A stretch of DNA of 64,000 bases from Hyparrhenia diplandra (Eukaryota; Streptophyta; Magnoliopsida; Poales; Poaceae): assembly GCA_015847255.1 (NCBI GenBank), contig JADLZK010008403.1, positions 62,001 through 126,000 of the forward strand, given 5' to 3'. Both the position numbers and the translations under genes were made by a program. Shown piece after piece: positions 1 through 10,316 of this stretch. How positions within the stretch are numbered: position 1 is the stretch's first letter; each line of letters starts with the position of its first letter. The notes under the pieces were generated by a model. The model searched no databases and was not told the origin of the DNA. It worked only from the letters and a program-made list of their open reading frames with translations.

Positions 1-1201
1 AGACCCATGTGAAATTCTTGTGTTCCAAAGGGCCCTTAAAGACAATGATGAAAGTTAGCTTGGCAATGGGCAACGGACATGGTTGTGTTCGATTGTGAAA
101 CGATGAAGTGGTGTATCACCGCTGCACTAGTCAATGTAGCGAAGGGTGGTCAATGGGTTAGGTAAAAGGTGGAAGTAACTAGATCCAACGAGGGTTGTTA
201 AATTCTTAAGAGCGAATATTATAAGTTGATGTGAGCAGGGCTGTAAAAGACACCACATCATTTTGTGCTGAGTTGGAAGAAAGAGAAGTGAGAAGAGAAG
301 TGGATTGTTATCTTATAGCCGGCTGATGCACATGTTCCTAGGAACTCTGTGAGCGAAGGAGACGGGTATGGTATATGTGGGTTTTTAGTTAGTTGTATAT
401 GATGTGTTAAAGTCATATAACCATGTGGTGAGTTGTATTATTAGCCATGCTCTAAGTGGTGGGTTGGGTGGATGCAAAGCATTTAACTACACTAGGCTAC
501 TAGCTTTGGTGGCAATCAATGAAGGAAGAAGAAATGACAGATGGTGTATTTTTTTGCTAATAACGAGTATTGTACCATTTTTTGGGTTCACTTTTTGTTA
601 ACTAAACAGGGCTATGCAACAAACAACCTCATATGTTAGCTGAATATGTAATTAAATATAGTTACCCAAAAGCCACCATAGCATTGATTGATAACTTGAA
701 AAGTCATTTGAAGTTAACAAGTTCGAGATGATGTGGTATAATTTTTACTCCATGCTAATGCTGATTGGTTCTATTTTGGTGCCTTATTCACAGAAGATCA
801 CTATTGAAACAATCCGAGCCAGCTGTAAATAAATTAAGTGTTGCGAACAGGCAGATCCAAATTTGTTTGCAGCATGTACAAATGTCAAATATTGACGCCT
901 CTTGCTTAATCCGTTAAGCAACAGTATTTTTTCAGATAGAAAATCTCTCTCTATCACTTTTCCGAAGAATATTTTGATTCTTTCTAAGATGAATCCTTAA
1001 AGATATGCAACAGTTTATTACAAGACCAATACTTTTTAAGAAAAAGACAGAAAAAACTCGGCACATTACATTCAATTCAAAACAATGCAGCAAAATAATG
1101 AACAATGAAAATGTTTTACTATGCATGCATCCTAACTCCTAAACTCTAATCCAATTCTATGTTCAATCAAAAAAAAAAATTCAAATTTTATGTACTCGTA
1201 T
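1..1201. other. Intergenic, no recognisable gene
   Basis: AT-rich sequence with only short, low-quality open frames on both strands. I see no splice-flanked coding block, transposon terminus or RNA gene here. The last part, 930-1200, would be the 3' flank of the minus-strand CAF1-like gene. Confidence 0.5.
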
Positions 1202-2631
1202 TTACATGACGGCCGTGATCTCGGCGAGGATCCCGTCGACGCTCGTGAGCTTGGCATCGTCGTGGAAGCATATCTCCCTCAGTTTCACGAACGTGTAGCA
1301 TGTGACCAGACTATCATAGCCAGCCAGGTGCGGCTCGCCGGCGGCGGCCCTTGCCACGTTGAGCCTCTCGGCGACGCTGTCCAGCGCACGGCGGAGGCCG
1401 TCGTCGCTGGGGCAGAGCCGCGCCATCTCCCTGACGTCGAACACCTTCCGGCGGCGGAGGAGCGCCTTCGCGACGACCTCGAACTCCGGCGCCGACGCGG
1501 GCATCCTGAACCCGGGCCCCAGCATCATCTTCACCAGGTACGCCAGGTCGTAGCCGCCGCTGGCCGTGACGACGCCGGCGCGCCCGAGCCCCGCACGCGC
1601 GCGCACCCACTTGCGTAGACGCGGGCCGAACGCCGCCGCGACGTCCACGCCGTCCCGCCGTGTCCGGTCCAGGTCCACGCCTCGGGAACGCAGCGCCGCC
1701 ACGGACTCCGGCGCGTGGCAGTGCCGCCGCACGTCGAACTCACGGAAGTTGAACTCCCACACGTACCGCGTGGCCGTGGCGGTGGCGACGTCGGCGCCGG
1801 CGCCGGCGAGGGAAGGGAGGCGGCACCCGGCGTCGAACAGCGTGAGGCCGAGCTGGATCGGGTCCAGCGCGTCGACGGTGGACCGAAGCAGCTTGTACCG
1901 CTCGTCGGGCTTGAGCGTGTACGCCGGCCCCGCCGGCCGGTACACCGTCCCCGGGAACACCGTGTCCACGGCCACGTACCGGAACTTGGGCAGCAGCGAC
2001 TCGATCAGCCTGGCCTCCTCGTCGAAGTTGTGCGCCCACACCTGGCGCACCTCCACGCGTGTCGCCGGCGGGAACGGCATCAACGGCGGCTTCGTCGCCA
2101 GCCCCCACGCCGCGGTGGCCGAGTCCGACAGGAGAGGCGAGAGCGGCCCGCGCGGCGACGGTGTGGTCTCCAACGACGACGAGCAGTGCGAGGGCGTGGA
2201 CGGCGCCGAGGACCCGGCGTCCATGACGTCCGCCGCTGGCATCACCATCATCTCGATCGGGGAAGGAAGAGGAACGGGAACGGAGAGGGCGCCGCGCCTG
2301 GCCACCACCTGCCGGTCCGGGTCCGGCCCTCGCGCCGCCATCTGCTGCGCCGCCGCCAGGCCCGCCAGGAGCCCCGCGTGGCGTCCGCCATCAGTTTCTG
2401 CTGCGGCGCCATCAGCGCCGCCGCCGCGTACGCCGCGTACGACTGGGCCAACGTGTCGCGGTCGTGCGGCGGCGCGCTCGTCTCCAACGGCGAGTACGGC
2501 CAGCCCATCGACGGCGTGGAAGGCGGTGGTGGCGAGCCGAGGTCATCAGTGACATCCGGCGCCACCGCTGATTGCGGCCTGTAGGCGAAGCGCGTCGTCG
2601 GGATCGCGGGGAAAACAGGGGCGCCACACAT
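1202..2631 (-). CDS. CAF1-type (CCR4-associated factor 1) deadenylase-like protein; one frame break, altered catalytic Glu
   Basis: Intronless CAF1-family RNase D-like 3'-5' exonuclease domain, the CCR4-NOT subunit that shortens mRNA poly(A) tails. The domain lies in the 379-codon frame 1202-2341 and begins at the EVRQVW motif near residue 96. Conserved DEDDh positions: D126 in VAVDTVFPG, D265 in GGYDLAYLVK, and H338 and D343 in HLAGYDSLVT. The family motif is DTEFPG; here the catalytic Glu is Val128 (codon GTG), so activity is doubtful. The first in-frame ATG of that frame is 2341. A second open frame starts at ATG 2631, runs through a Pro/Ser/Ala-rich leader and fits the domain frame if the C4 run at 2372-2375 lacks one base, giving about 476 residues. 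I think 2631 is the true start. CAF1 identity is firm; the N-terminus is inferred. Confidence 0.85.
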
Positions 2632-2756
2632 CGCCGACGAGCCCTGGTTGGCCGCCGGACGGTTCAGCCGCGCCGCCGACTCGCCGTGAGGTGGTGAGAC
2701 TTGGCGCGCCAAAAGAATCTCTGATCTGATCTGACCTGATCTGTCGGGGTCGGGCT

Positions 2757-2766
2757 AGATATATAG
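2757..2766 (-). promoter_or_regulatory. TATA box of the CAF1-like gene
   Basis: Read on the minus strand the site is CTATATATCT, about 125 bases upstream of the ATG at 2631. A short CTGAT-type tandem repeat (2719-2743) lies between it and the coding region and would fall in the 5' UTR. Confidence 0.5.
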
Positions 2767-3116
2767 TCGGCCGACACGACCACTAGCCATCCATGGATAA
2801 GGAAAGTTCTATGTACGAGATACGATACGAGTACGTTATGTATCGGCTGCGCAGATTCCGAGGCAGTTGGTATTATTACGTCACGATATGAAAAAGGGAA
2901 GTATATATGTCGTCATTATTCGTTTTTGGTAGGAGAGTAATCCAAACTCCAAAACATGTTAAGTTTATCTTACTTTAATCTGTACTTCTATATAAGAGTA
3001 TTACAATAATACCAATCAAATAAATACACTATTGGAGATATTATTTATGATCCTTCATGTAGACACAAATTAGTGGACTCATAGTCATAGTTCATCCAAG
3101 TAGCTGATTCTAACTT

Positions 3117-3364
3117 GATGCCACCGCACTTGAAGACAGGACACAGAAACTGGACAGCACCAGAGGCTGCGTCGTCGCTGTCCCCGTCGCCGGCCCGTCG
3201 TGGTCTGGACGAAACCGCCGAACGGCCGGGCCCGGCGAGACGTGGATGGCGCGGGTACCTCACGCAGGTTGCTAGTAGACTGGCACCACTGCCACTCGCG
3301 TCGCGTGGATAAACACTAGACGCACCCAAGAAACCACAGAGCCCGCCGCCGATAGGTGAGAACA
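3117..3364 (+). promoter_or_regulatory. Promoter/5' leader block conserved among the three SDR paralogues
   Basis: This stretch reappears upstream of the other two SDR genes (minus strand, about 9158-9400 and 11804-12080). Shared landmarks are the CCACCGCACTTGAAGA motif, a GCCGAACGGCCGGGCCCGGC-like block, and CACCCAAGAAACC followed by GCCGATAG just before the start codon. A weak TATA-like GGATAAAC lies near 3307. The conservation shows that the promoters were duplicated with the genes. Confidence 0.6.
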
Positions 3365-4186
3365 ATGGCCGACGCTATTGGCGTCTCCGCCGTAGCCGCC
3401 GCCGCCGCCGCTGAGTCCACGGCAAGGCCAGCGGTTAGCGGCCATCCGCTAGCGGGGCGCGTGGCCATCGTGACTGGCGCGTCGCGTGGCATCGGCCGCG
3501 CCATCGCAGAGCACCTGTCCGCCCTGGGCGCGAGCGTGGTGCTGGGGTACGCGTCGCGCGCCGACGAGGCGGACGCGCTGGCATCGTCACTCCCACGCGC
3601 GGTGGCCGTGCAGGCAGACGTCTCGGACGAGTCCGGCGTGCGGTCGCTCTTCGACGCAGCAGAGTCGGCCTTCGGCGGTGGCGGCGCGCACATCCTGGTG
3701 GCCAACGCCGGGGTGATGGACGACACGTACCCTGCGGTGGCCGACACCACCACGGAGTCCTTCGACCACGTGATCGCCGTGAACCTGCGCGGCGCGTTCC
3801 TGTGTCTCCGGGAGGCGGTTGGCCGCCTCCCACGGGGCGGCGGCGGGCGGATCGTGGCCGTGACGTCGTCCGTGGTGGGCAGCCTCCCGCCCGGGTACGC
3901 GGCGTACACGGCGTCCAAGGCGGCCGTGGAGGCGCTGGTGCGGACCATGGCTAAGGAGCTCAGGGGGACGCGCGTCACCGCCAACTGCGTCGCGCCGGGG
4001 GCTACGGCCACGGAGCTCTTCTTCAAGGGAAAGAGCGAGGACATGGTGCGCCGCGCCGTGGAGATTTGCCCCATGGAGAGGCTTGGCGAGCCCGGCGATG
4101 TCGCGCCGGTGGTCGGGTTCCTCTGCACCGACGCCGCCGAGTGGATCAACGGCCAGGTCATCCGTGCCAACGGCGGCTACGTGTGA
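3365..4186 (+). CDS. Short-chain dehydrogenase/reductase (NADPH-dependent aldehyde reductase-like), copy 1
   Basis: Single-exon 273-residue classical SDR. The start is the ATG at 3365 in a good context (AACAATGG); the GTG at 3356 is not used in plants. An Ala-rich N-terminus (residues 8-16) precedes the Rossmann cofactor motif TGASRGIG (37-44), NAG (114-116), and the catalytic set S168, Y181 and K185 (YTASK), followed by the C-terminal NGQVIRANGGYV. The family reduces small carbonyls such as reactive aldehydes, using NAD(P)H; some plant members are chloroplastic, but targeting here is uncertain. It is the only member of the cluster on the plus strand. The frame is intact and all key residues are present. 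Substrate specificity cannot be read from sequence. Confidence 0.93.
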   Translation: MADAIGVSAVAAAAAAESTARPAVSGHPLAGRVAIVTGASRGIGRAIAEHLSALGASVVLGYASRADEADALASSLPRAVAVQADVSDESGVRSLFDAAESAFGGGGAHILVANAGVMDDTYPAVADTTTESFDHVIAVNLRGAFLCLREAVGRLPRGGGGRIVAVTSSVVGSLPPGYAAYTASKAAVEALVRTMAKELRGTRVTANCVAPGATATELFFKGKSEDMVRRAVEICPMERLGEPGDVAPVVGFLCTDAAEWINGQVIRANGGYV

Positions 4187-4198
4187 TGTGTGTGTGTG

Positions 4199-4285
4199 AT
4201 CTTTAGCTTCTACAGCTTCTTGATGTCGATCATCTTCTCTTGTCACTGTTTCGATTATCGAACTTTAAGCTTACCATTTTAGCAC
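4199..4285 (+). other. SDR copy 1 3' UTR, shared with other copies
   Basis: The reverse complement of this 3' UTR (including the part reading TTAAAGTTCGATAATCGAAA) is repeated 3' of SDR copies 2 and 3 and in an orphan position at 6698-6804. It is a marker for the extent of the SDR duplication unit. Confidence 0.6.
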
Positions 4286-4552
4286 AAATTGGCTTTCTTT
4301 CCTGATCCGATAAGAAATCGAAGGCTCTGCTCGGCCAAGAACGGAAATACAAGTAGTTTGAGACATTACATCAGAAAGAGCAAAGCCATCTTGCTGACAC
4401 TCATTCCCTCCAGCAAGCATTACAGGCATAGAACATTTCCGTCAACCTTTTAGGCTTGGAATTCCTGCACGTCTTAATCCATGTCTTGATCTTCATAGTC
4501 GTCTAGAAGCAACTGTTGTGACTGAACTTTTTGATGATAAATAAAATATAGA

Positions 4553-4783
4553 GGCCCTGCTTGGTTGAATGCCAATCTTTGCCAAGCTAATTATAAGCCA
4601 AGCCAAAATATGGGCACACCAATATTAGGACAAGCCAATATTTTGGTAAGACAATGGATGTTGGTGTTTGGTTTGCTACTAACAAGAGAGAAAAAACATT
4701 AGGAACCAACCAATTGTATGCCAAATCTTTTGAACTTGTCCTTATTTTGTCTTGGCAAAGATTAGCATAGAACCAAGCAGACA
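4553..4783. mobile_element. MITE with about 30-bp terminal inverted repeats
   Basis: The left end reads GGCCCTGCTTGGTTGAATGC and continues CAATCTTTGCCAAG. The right end, reverse-complemented, reads CTGCTTGGTTCTATGCTAAT followed by CTTTGCCAAG. The element is about 230 bp and non-coding. The target duplication is not clear, so I do not assign a superfamily. Confidence 0.6.
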
Positions 4784-4906
4784 CAAATTTTTTTTTTCAG
4801 TTATAATCCGTGAGGCCCATTTTGATTGCCCAGCCCACTATGTTAATTTGTGTGCAAGCCCATTTTCTAGGTTCAATTGAATGGAAGGAACGGTAGCATT
4901 TACATA

Positions 4907-4938
4907 TTTTTATTTATTTATTTATTTATTTATTTATT
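4907..4938. repeat. (TTTA)n microsatellite
   Basis: About seven to eight uninterrupted TTTA units. Confidence 0.9.
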
Positions 4939-4939
4939 A

Positions 4940-5725
4940 CTTATGTATATATATCTAGGTCTGATTTTCATGTTGCATGTCGGTCTCATTTTCAACACTT
5001 AAGTATAAAACTGGGTAACAGACACCCTTATTGTTCAAATCGAAGAAAGTTAGTCCTCTAGTCAGTACAAAGTGGTGTTCGTCCTATGTCATGGTCCGGG
5101 TTATTCAAATTTTGAGCGGTTTTGTAAACCAACCCATGTGCATGGGAATTTATCTAGTTTGGGTAAGTCCACATAGGTCTTCGAACGGGTTTCGTGACTC
5201 GGTGGGTTGGATTCTCGGCCCCGCCATGGCCGCTGCCTCTGTTGCCATGGTCGCCGGGTGCCGGACTTCGTGCCCGCCGCCCGCCGCGGCTTAGAGCTTG
5301 CACCTACCGAAGTTGCTCACGAGCTCCCCCGTCACTGCTTCCGCGATCGCCAGTGCCGCGCCGCCTCCGTTGGGCCCCACATGGGGACGAGGCTTTCGAA
5401 GTCTTCGTTGGATAGGCGGGTTCGAGCCCGCACCGCATTGTAACATGACATTGGTTTTGACTGGGCTGGTTATAGGCCGACAACCGGTTTTGTTTAACCG
5501 TTGTTTAGGGCGACTATTTTGTAAATAATAATATAATTATCAGGTTTTGATCGTTATAAGTTAATAATTAATTTATTTAAACCATACTAATATGGAACTA
5601 GTTTTAGACTAGCCACCGCTTTGGTCTTTTGTGGTGCCCAGAGAGGAAAGAGACTGTCCAAGCATCGGCTCATCACATTGCAGCCAGCCATGTCGAAATC
5701 GAAATTCCAGGCATGGTGGCAAGTA
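4940..5725. other. Intergenic with a small GC-rich patch
   Basis: AT-rich sequence interrupted by a GC-rich block at about 5200-5440. Short open frames occur in the GC block, but none matches a family I know. A GGGTTCGAGCCC palindrome near 5411 resembles a tRNA B box, but no tRNA fold surrounds it. Confidence 0.4.
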
Positions 5726-5964
5726 CCCCCGTCCATCCCAAACAAATTACAAGTCATTTGATTTTTTGGCTCCAAGTTTGACCATTCGTCTTATTCAAAA
5801 ATTTGCGTAAATATTGTCAAATTCAAGTCATTCTTTAAGAACTTATATTGATAAAGAAAGCCACGGCAAAAAAAGTGATATTTTGCACAAATTTTTGAAT
5901 AAGGCAGTAGTCAAACTTGTTGTCGAAAAAAAATCAAATGACTTATAATTTGGAATGGAGGGAG
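5726..5964. mobile_element. Stowaway-like MITE
   Basis: About 239 bp flanked by TA on both sides (5724-5725 and 5965-5966). The left end is CCCCCGTCCATCCCAAAC and the right end is GGAATGGAGGGAG, with inner inverted repeats around TCATTTGATTTT and AAATCAAATGA. This is the typical CTCCCTCCGTCCC-type Tc1/mariner MITE structure. Confidence 0.85.
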
Positions 5965-6149
5965 TACGTGATATGATGCCTGGCAAATAAAATATTATTT
6001 CTCAGCCGGGCTCAACACATTCACATGGACGAACCCTGCATAGGAACGACGATGACAAGTTTGGCCCACATGTTCTGGCATCGATGCTGAACATTGTGCA
6101 ACAGCCAGAGTTTAGTTTTGAGCATCCGTGCTCACTCACTGCATGCACC

Positions 6150-6174
6150 TTTTTTTTTTTTTTTTTTTTTTTTT
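6150..6174. repeat. Poly(T) tract
   Basis: A run of more than 20 T residues. No retroelement sequence that I can recognise adjoins it. Confidence 0.8.
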
Positions 6175-6420
6175 GCATCGACCACACTATGGGTGGTCTA
6201 AGAATTCTTATAAAACTGTTGTATGTCGACTGATACTCTGTTTAGGGTATTTAAACCTTTATTGCCTTAGACAAATAATGCTCATGTCTATAAGCTCTAA
6301 AGCAATTGAAACAAAAAAAGAGTCCAGTTTTTAGAAATATGTAGACGGCACGTTTATAAAAAAACGTCACTGTTTTTTTTAAGATAAAAAAAAAAATGAC
6401 ACCATTCGTGCATACTGGAA

Positions 6421-6697
6421 GATCATCGGTCAGTGCATGGTGACAACTCTGAAGTTCAATCTCGAGCTTGATCAGGTTGGATCGGGTTGGGGATTTGCAA
6501 GAGGATTGTTCTAGGGTGTTTCTAGTAGAGACTTTAGGGACTCATCTACCAAGGTACTCTACAGTACTACAATGGCTTGGTTGTTCATGTGAAGGACATC
6601 AGTGACTAGGTTGCCAATGGTAGGTGTTTCTTGGGTGTGTTATTAGGGATGGAATGGATAATATAGAGCAAGAACTCACTAATCCATTGACTCATCT
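6421..6697 (+). repeat. Repeat X, copy 1 (flank of the SDR duplication unit)
   Basis: This block recurs in inverted orientation at 10317-10560. Shared strings include GGATTGTTCTAGGGTGTT, GGTTGCCAATGGTAGG and TAGAGCAAGAACTCACTAAT. The last part also recurs directly at about 8180-8225, 3' of SDR copy 2. It has no coding potential that I recognise. Confidence 0.7.
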
Positions 6698-6804
6698 ACG
6701 AAGCTTAAAGTTCGATAAGTGAAACAGTGACAATAGAAGATGATTGACACCAAGAAAGCACATGTAGAAAGTAGAAGCTAAAGATTACACACACATCGTC
6801 ATTG
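6698..6804 (-). pseudogene. Orphan 3' UTR remnant of a lost SDR copy
   Basis: It matches the reversed 3' UTR/flank found beside the three intact SDR genes (AAGCTTAAAGTTCGATAA, then AGAAGCTAAAGAT and the ACACACAC stretch), but no SDR coding sequence follows. Instead the homology stops at about 6804, where a Ty1/copia retroelement end begins. The simplest reading is that a fourth SDR gene body was deleted or replaced. Confidence 0.6.
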
Positions 6805-6805
6805 G

Positions 6806-7130
6806 GTGAGTTTTTAACGAGGCATACACATAGCATAAATTTGGCCAAGGGGGAGTGTTGAGAATCAAAGTCTTCACAATGACTAAAAATAGTGTATGAA
6901 CAAAAGACTTTGATGGTGGCTAAATTAATGAAGAGGCAGGAAGTCAAGCTCTTCACACACACGGTGTTTGTATTCATCTAGCCTCCTTGGCTATAAATAG
7001 GAGGTCTCTTTTATTATAATCAACCAGAGAAAAGTGAATACAAGAATGAGCTCCTTCCTCCCATGTCTCTCCGTATCTCTCTCTATGTTGTGTGTGCTTG
7101 CGTGATCAAGAAAGAACCTGATTTCTACCA
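6806..7130 (+). mobile_element. Ty1/copia-like 3' end: polypurine tract plus LTR
   Basis: GAGTTTTTAACGAGGCA followed by CCAAGGGGGAG is the usual junction of a copia internal region with its polypurine tract. The LTR then starts TGTTGAGAATCAAAG at 6856, has a TATA box (TATAAATAGGAGG) near 6990 and probably ends ...TTTCTACCA at 7130. No gag-pol frame precedes it, so this is a truncated 3' end. The right boundary is approximate and no target duplication could be checked. Confidence 0.6.
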
Positions 7131-7703
7131 GGGATAGGATTAGTCTGACACGGCAAAGATACTATTTTGCGATGGGATTCCATTTGATTCTATTCAGGAT
7201 CAGATTATTACTTTTGCGTTGCTGTCAAATGGAATGCTGCTCCCAAGTGATATTTATCCAATATCAGTTACTTTGTTGACTATTTTTTCATGGCTATAAT
7301 TAAGGATCAGATTAGTACCTCCCATTTGATTCTATTCAGGATCAGAGTTATTTATCCAATAGCAGTTAGTTTGTTGATTAAGGCTATAATTTTACATGGC
7401 TGAAAGCAGCTTGATTTGATGCAACTTTATCTTAGTTATTTTCCACACATAACCTGAACTGAAATATCTTAGTTATTTTTCATTGTTCAATAAATAAAGT
7501 TAATGCTCATATTCAGTTCAAGCACTTGCTATCTTACTGGATGTTCAGTTACTGAATGTCTGAATGCTCATCGTCAGTGAGAACAAGTAGTCTGAATCGT
7601 CATCTAGAATATCTGAATGTGTGAATGACATGTCTTCTGACTGAACTGAATTTCTGAGAACTAATACTAAACTGTTTTTTTTTTTTTTTTTTTTTTTCTG
7701 TAG
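7131..7703. other. Non-coding, intron-like sequence with internal repeat
   Basis: AT-rich sequence with a direct repeat: CCATTTGATTCTATTCAGGA occurs near 7189 and again near 7322. The composition and the long T tract just before 7700 resemble a plant intron leading into the exon-like block at 7704. Confidence 0.4.
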
Positions 7704-7772
7704 GATGAAAGCAAAACCTATGGGGTGCAGTTCTTGTCAGAAGAACCAGTAAGAGGCCGTGTGCAAGGCTGA
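7704..7772 (+). pseudogene. Isolated terminal-exon-like fragment
   Basis: A poly(T) tract followed by CTGTAG gives a strong acceptor site. It is followed by 23 open codons (starting DESKTYGVQFLSEE) and a TGA. No upstream exon can be found before the copia LTR. It looks like the last exon of a host gene fragment carried here by duplication or a transposon. I do not recognise the parent protein. Confidence 0.35.
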
Positions 7773-8326
7773 AGGCTATTTGAACTTTCTTTCCCTACCT
7801 TAGTTACTATCTGTTCTAGTTGGTTTATCTATGTTTTTCCTGTCATTATGCAAATGATGTAGACTGTAGTTATCTGTCTGATCCAGTACTCCAGATGAAG
7901 TAGTCAATATATTATACTATGTTTATTTGACAAGCTGCCTTACGTACATAAATCAGTTTGATGACTTGATCCTAGTATGCAGACATACCTGAGAAGTATG
8001 AGTTGATCTGAACACACAATCGCTACAAAGTTTATCTAGTAAATTTGATCCCAACAAAAAACAAGAATGCTACAATGAGCATATGAAACAGTGCCATAAA
8101 ACGCTACTACATTGTGAATACGAGTTTCGTTCATTGTTTCATCCCGCTCTAGCTCATATGGCGTTTTGGAAAACGTGTAGGGATCGAATGGATAATATAG
8201 AACAAGAACTCACTAATCCATGTACTCATCTACCAAGCTTAAAGTTCGATAATCGAAATGATAAGATAAGATGATCGACACCAACAAGCACACATGTACA
8301 AACTAAAGATCACACACACATCAACA

Positions 8327-9157
8327 TCACACGTAGCCGCCGTTGGCGCGGATGACCTGTCCATTGACCCACTCAGCGGCATCGGTGCAGAGGAACCCAA
8401 CCACCGGCGCGATGTCGCCAGGCTCCCCAAGCCTCTCCATCGGGTTCGTCTCCGCGGCGCGGCGCACCGCGTCCTCGCTCCTTCCCTTGAAGAACAGGTC
8501 CGTGGCCGTCGGCCCCGGCGCGACGCAGTTGGCGGTGACGCGGGTGCCCTTGAGCTCCTTGGCCATGGTCCGCACCATCGCCTCCACGGCCGCCTTGGAT
8601 GCCGTGTACGCCGCGTACCCGGGAAGGAGGCTGCCCACCAGGGACGACGACACGGCCACGATCCGGCCGCCGCCGCCGCGTGGGAGGCGGTTCGCCGCCT
8701 CTCGGAGGCACAGGAACGCGCCGCGAAGGTTGACCGCGATCACGCGGTCGAAGGACTCCGTGGTGGTGTTGGCCACCGCCGGGTACGTGTCGTCGACCAT
8801 CCCGGCGTTGGCCACCAGGATGTGCGCGCCGCCGCCGCCGAAGGCGGACTCCGCGGCGTCGAAGAGCGACCGCACGCCGGCCTCGTCTGAGACGTCTGCC
8901 TGCACGGCCACGGCGCGCGGGAGCGACGCCGCCAGCGCGTCCGCCTCGTCGGCGCGCGACGCGTAGCCGAGCACCACGCTCGCGCCCAGGGCGGACAGGT
9001 GCTCCGCGATGGCGCGGCCGATGCCCCGTGACGCGCCGGTCACGATCGCCACGCGCCCCGCTAGCGGCTGCCCGCTGCCCGCCGGTTGCGCCGATGCCTT
9101 GGCGGCGGCGGCTGCAGCAGCAGCCACGGCGGCGATGGCACCAGCGTCGTCGGCCAT
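8327..9157 (-). CDS. Short-chain dehydrogenase/reductase, copy 2
   Basis: Intact single-exon gene of 276 residues, starting at the ATG at 9157. It is near-identical in layout to copy 1: Ala-rich N-terminus, TGASRGIG cofactor motif, NAG, a Ser-Ser pair ahead of YTASK, and the C-terminal NGQVIRANGGYV. Differences from copy 1 cluster in the N-terminal linker (KASAQPAGSG) and after the active site (TATDLFFKGRSED). It reads toward copy 1, with the orphan SDR remnant between them, and tandemly with copy 3. The upstream 240 bp carry the conserved SDR promoter block. Role inferred: NADPH-dependent reduction of aldehydes or ketones; substrate unknown. Confidence 0.93.
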   Translation of the reverse strand: MADDAGAIAAVAAAAAAAAKASAQPAGSGQPLAGRVAIVTGASRGIGRAIAEHLSALGASVVLGYASRADEADALAASLPRAVAVQADVSDEAGVRSLFDAAESAFGGGGAHILVANAGMVDDTYPAVANTTTESFDRVIAVNLRGAFLCLREAANRLPRGGGGRIVAVSSSLVGSLLPGYAAYTASKAAVEAMVRTMAKELKGTRVTANCVAPGPTATDLFFKGRSEDAVRRAAETNPMERLGEPGDIAPVVGFLCTDAAEWVNGQVIRANGGYV

Positions 9158-9489
9158 TGTGACTATCGGCAGCTCTGTGGGTTTCTTGGGTGCGTCTGGT
9201 GTTATTTACGTGCGTGGCAGTGTGCTGCCAGCTTGCCACTGCCCCGCGTGCGGTGCCCGTGCCATCCACGTCTCGCCGGGCCCGGCCGTTCGGCGGTGGC
9301 GTCCAGAGCACGACGGAGCGGCGACGGGGACTGCGACGACTCGTGAGCATCTCGTGCTGTCCGGTTCCTATCATGTCTTCAAGTGCGGTGGCATCAAGCT
9401 AGAATTAGCTACTTGGATGCCTTATGAGTCCACTGAATTGACACCTGGGGCCAAACTGATAGATACAAAAAAAAAAGAGTCTACATGAA

Positions 9490-10140
9490 GGATCATGTCG
9501 TCATGCTCGTGCAGCTGAACGACAGCGAGCACCGCCTCGGATGGAGATGGACGGCCAATACCCTCCAAGTCAGCTTACCGAGCATTATAGATGACCTCTC
9601 ACCCGATTCTGGAACGCAGTAGAATCTAGAAAACTTGGGCACCACTACGAGTGAAGATATGATTTTCCTATGCCTGGCCATAAAGAGACATCACTGGACT
9701 GCGGACAGGAGAAAACGCCATGGGCTTGAGGCAAACGACAATTGCTTCCTATGTGACCAGGAACCCGAGACGATCGACCACATCATCGCCTTGCGTTCCT
9801 TCTCCCGACAAGTGTGGCGGGCCATCCTAGCGATACTTGGTGTCGACACATCACAAGTGTGTGACGCCTGACTGATTGTTTGGTGGGATCAATGACATCG
9901 GATATGGAGGCAAGAGAAAGGGGCCCGGCACCTTTGCCTTGGTGACATGGCAAATCTGAAAAGAGGAATGCAAGATGCTTCCGCAACGTCGCATCACCAC
10001 CACTCCTAGCCCCTATTAAGTATACCATCGATCCATGGATCAAACTCGGGACGCACAAGCTCAGTTACTTAATTCGTGAGTACTCGGCATAGATCTCCAG
10101 TGAGGGGGAGGATGCGCTCTAATGTAACACTATCTCCTCC
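9490..10140 (+). mobile_element. LINE fragment with zf-RVT domain
   Basis: A frame at 9635-9871 encodes the zinc-binding region at the C-terminus of plant LINE reverse transcriptases (zf-RVT): HWTADRRKRHGL, CFLCDQEPETIDHII and a terminal VW. Upstream, the same domain continues with in-frame stops. No reverse-transcriptase catalytic region is present, so this is a 5'-truncated, decayed LINE between SDR copies 2 and 3. Boundaries are approximate. Confidence 0.65.
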
Positions 10141-10316
10141 CCAACACGTGCTTTCACGTAATGTAAAGAACTCTTCTATTAAAATACAAAGACGTGCATG
10201 TATGCCAAAATATAGACATGCATAAATGTGGAGCACTAGCATGCACACAACATCGCTGGCATACTCCCTCTCTTCTTCGGCCTCTACACCAACCTAGGTC
10301 ACATCTACAAGATCTT

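Noticed and set aside
5405..5440. tRNA-like B box GGGTTCGAGCCC
   Set aside because: No A box, acceptor stem or cloverleaf around it; it is just a GC palindrome.
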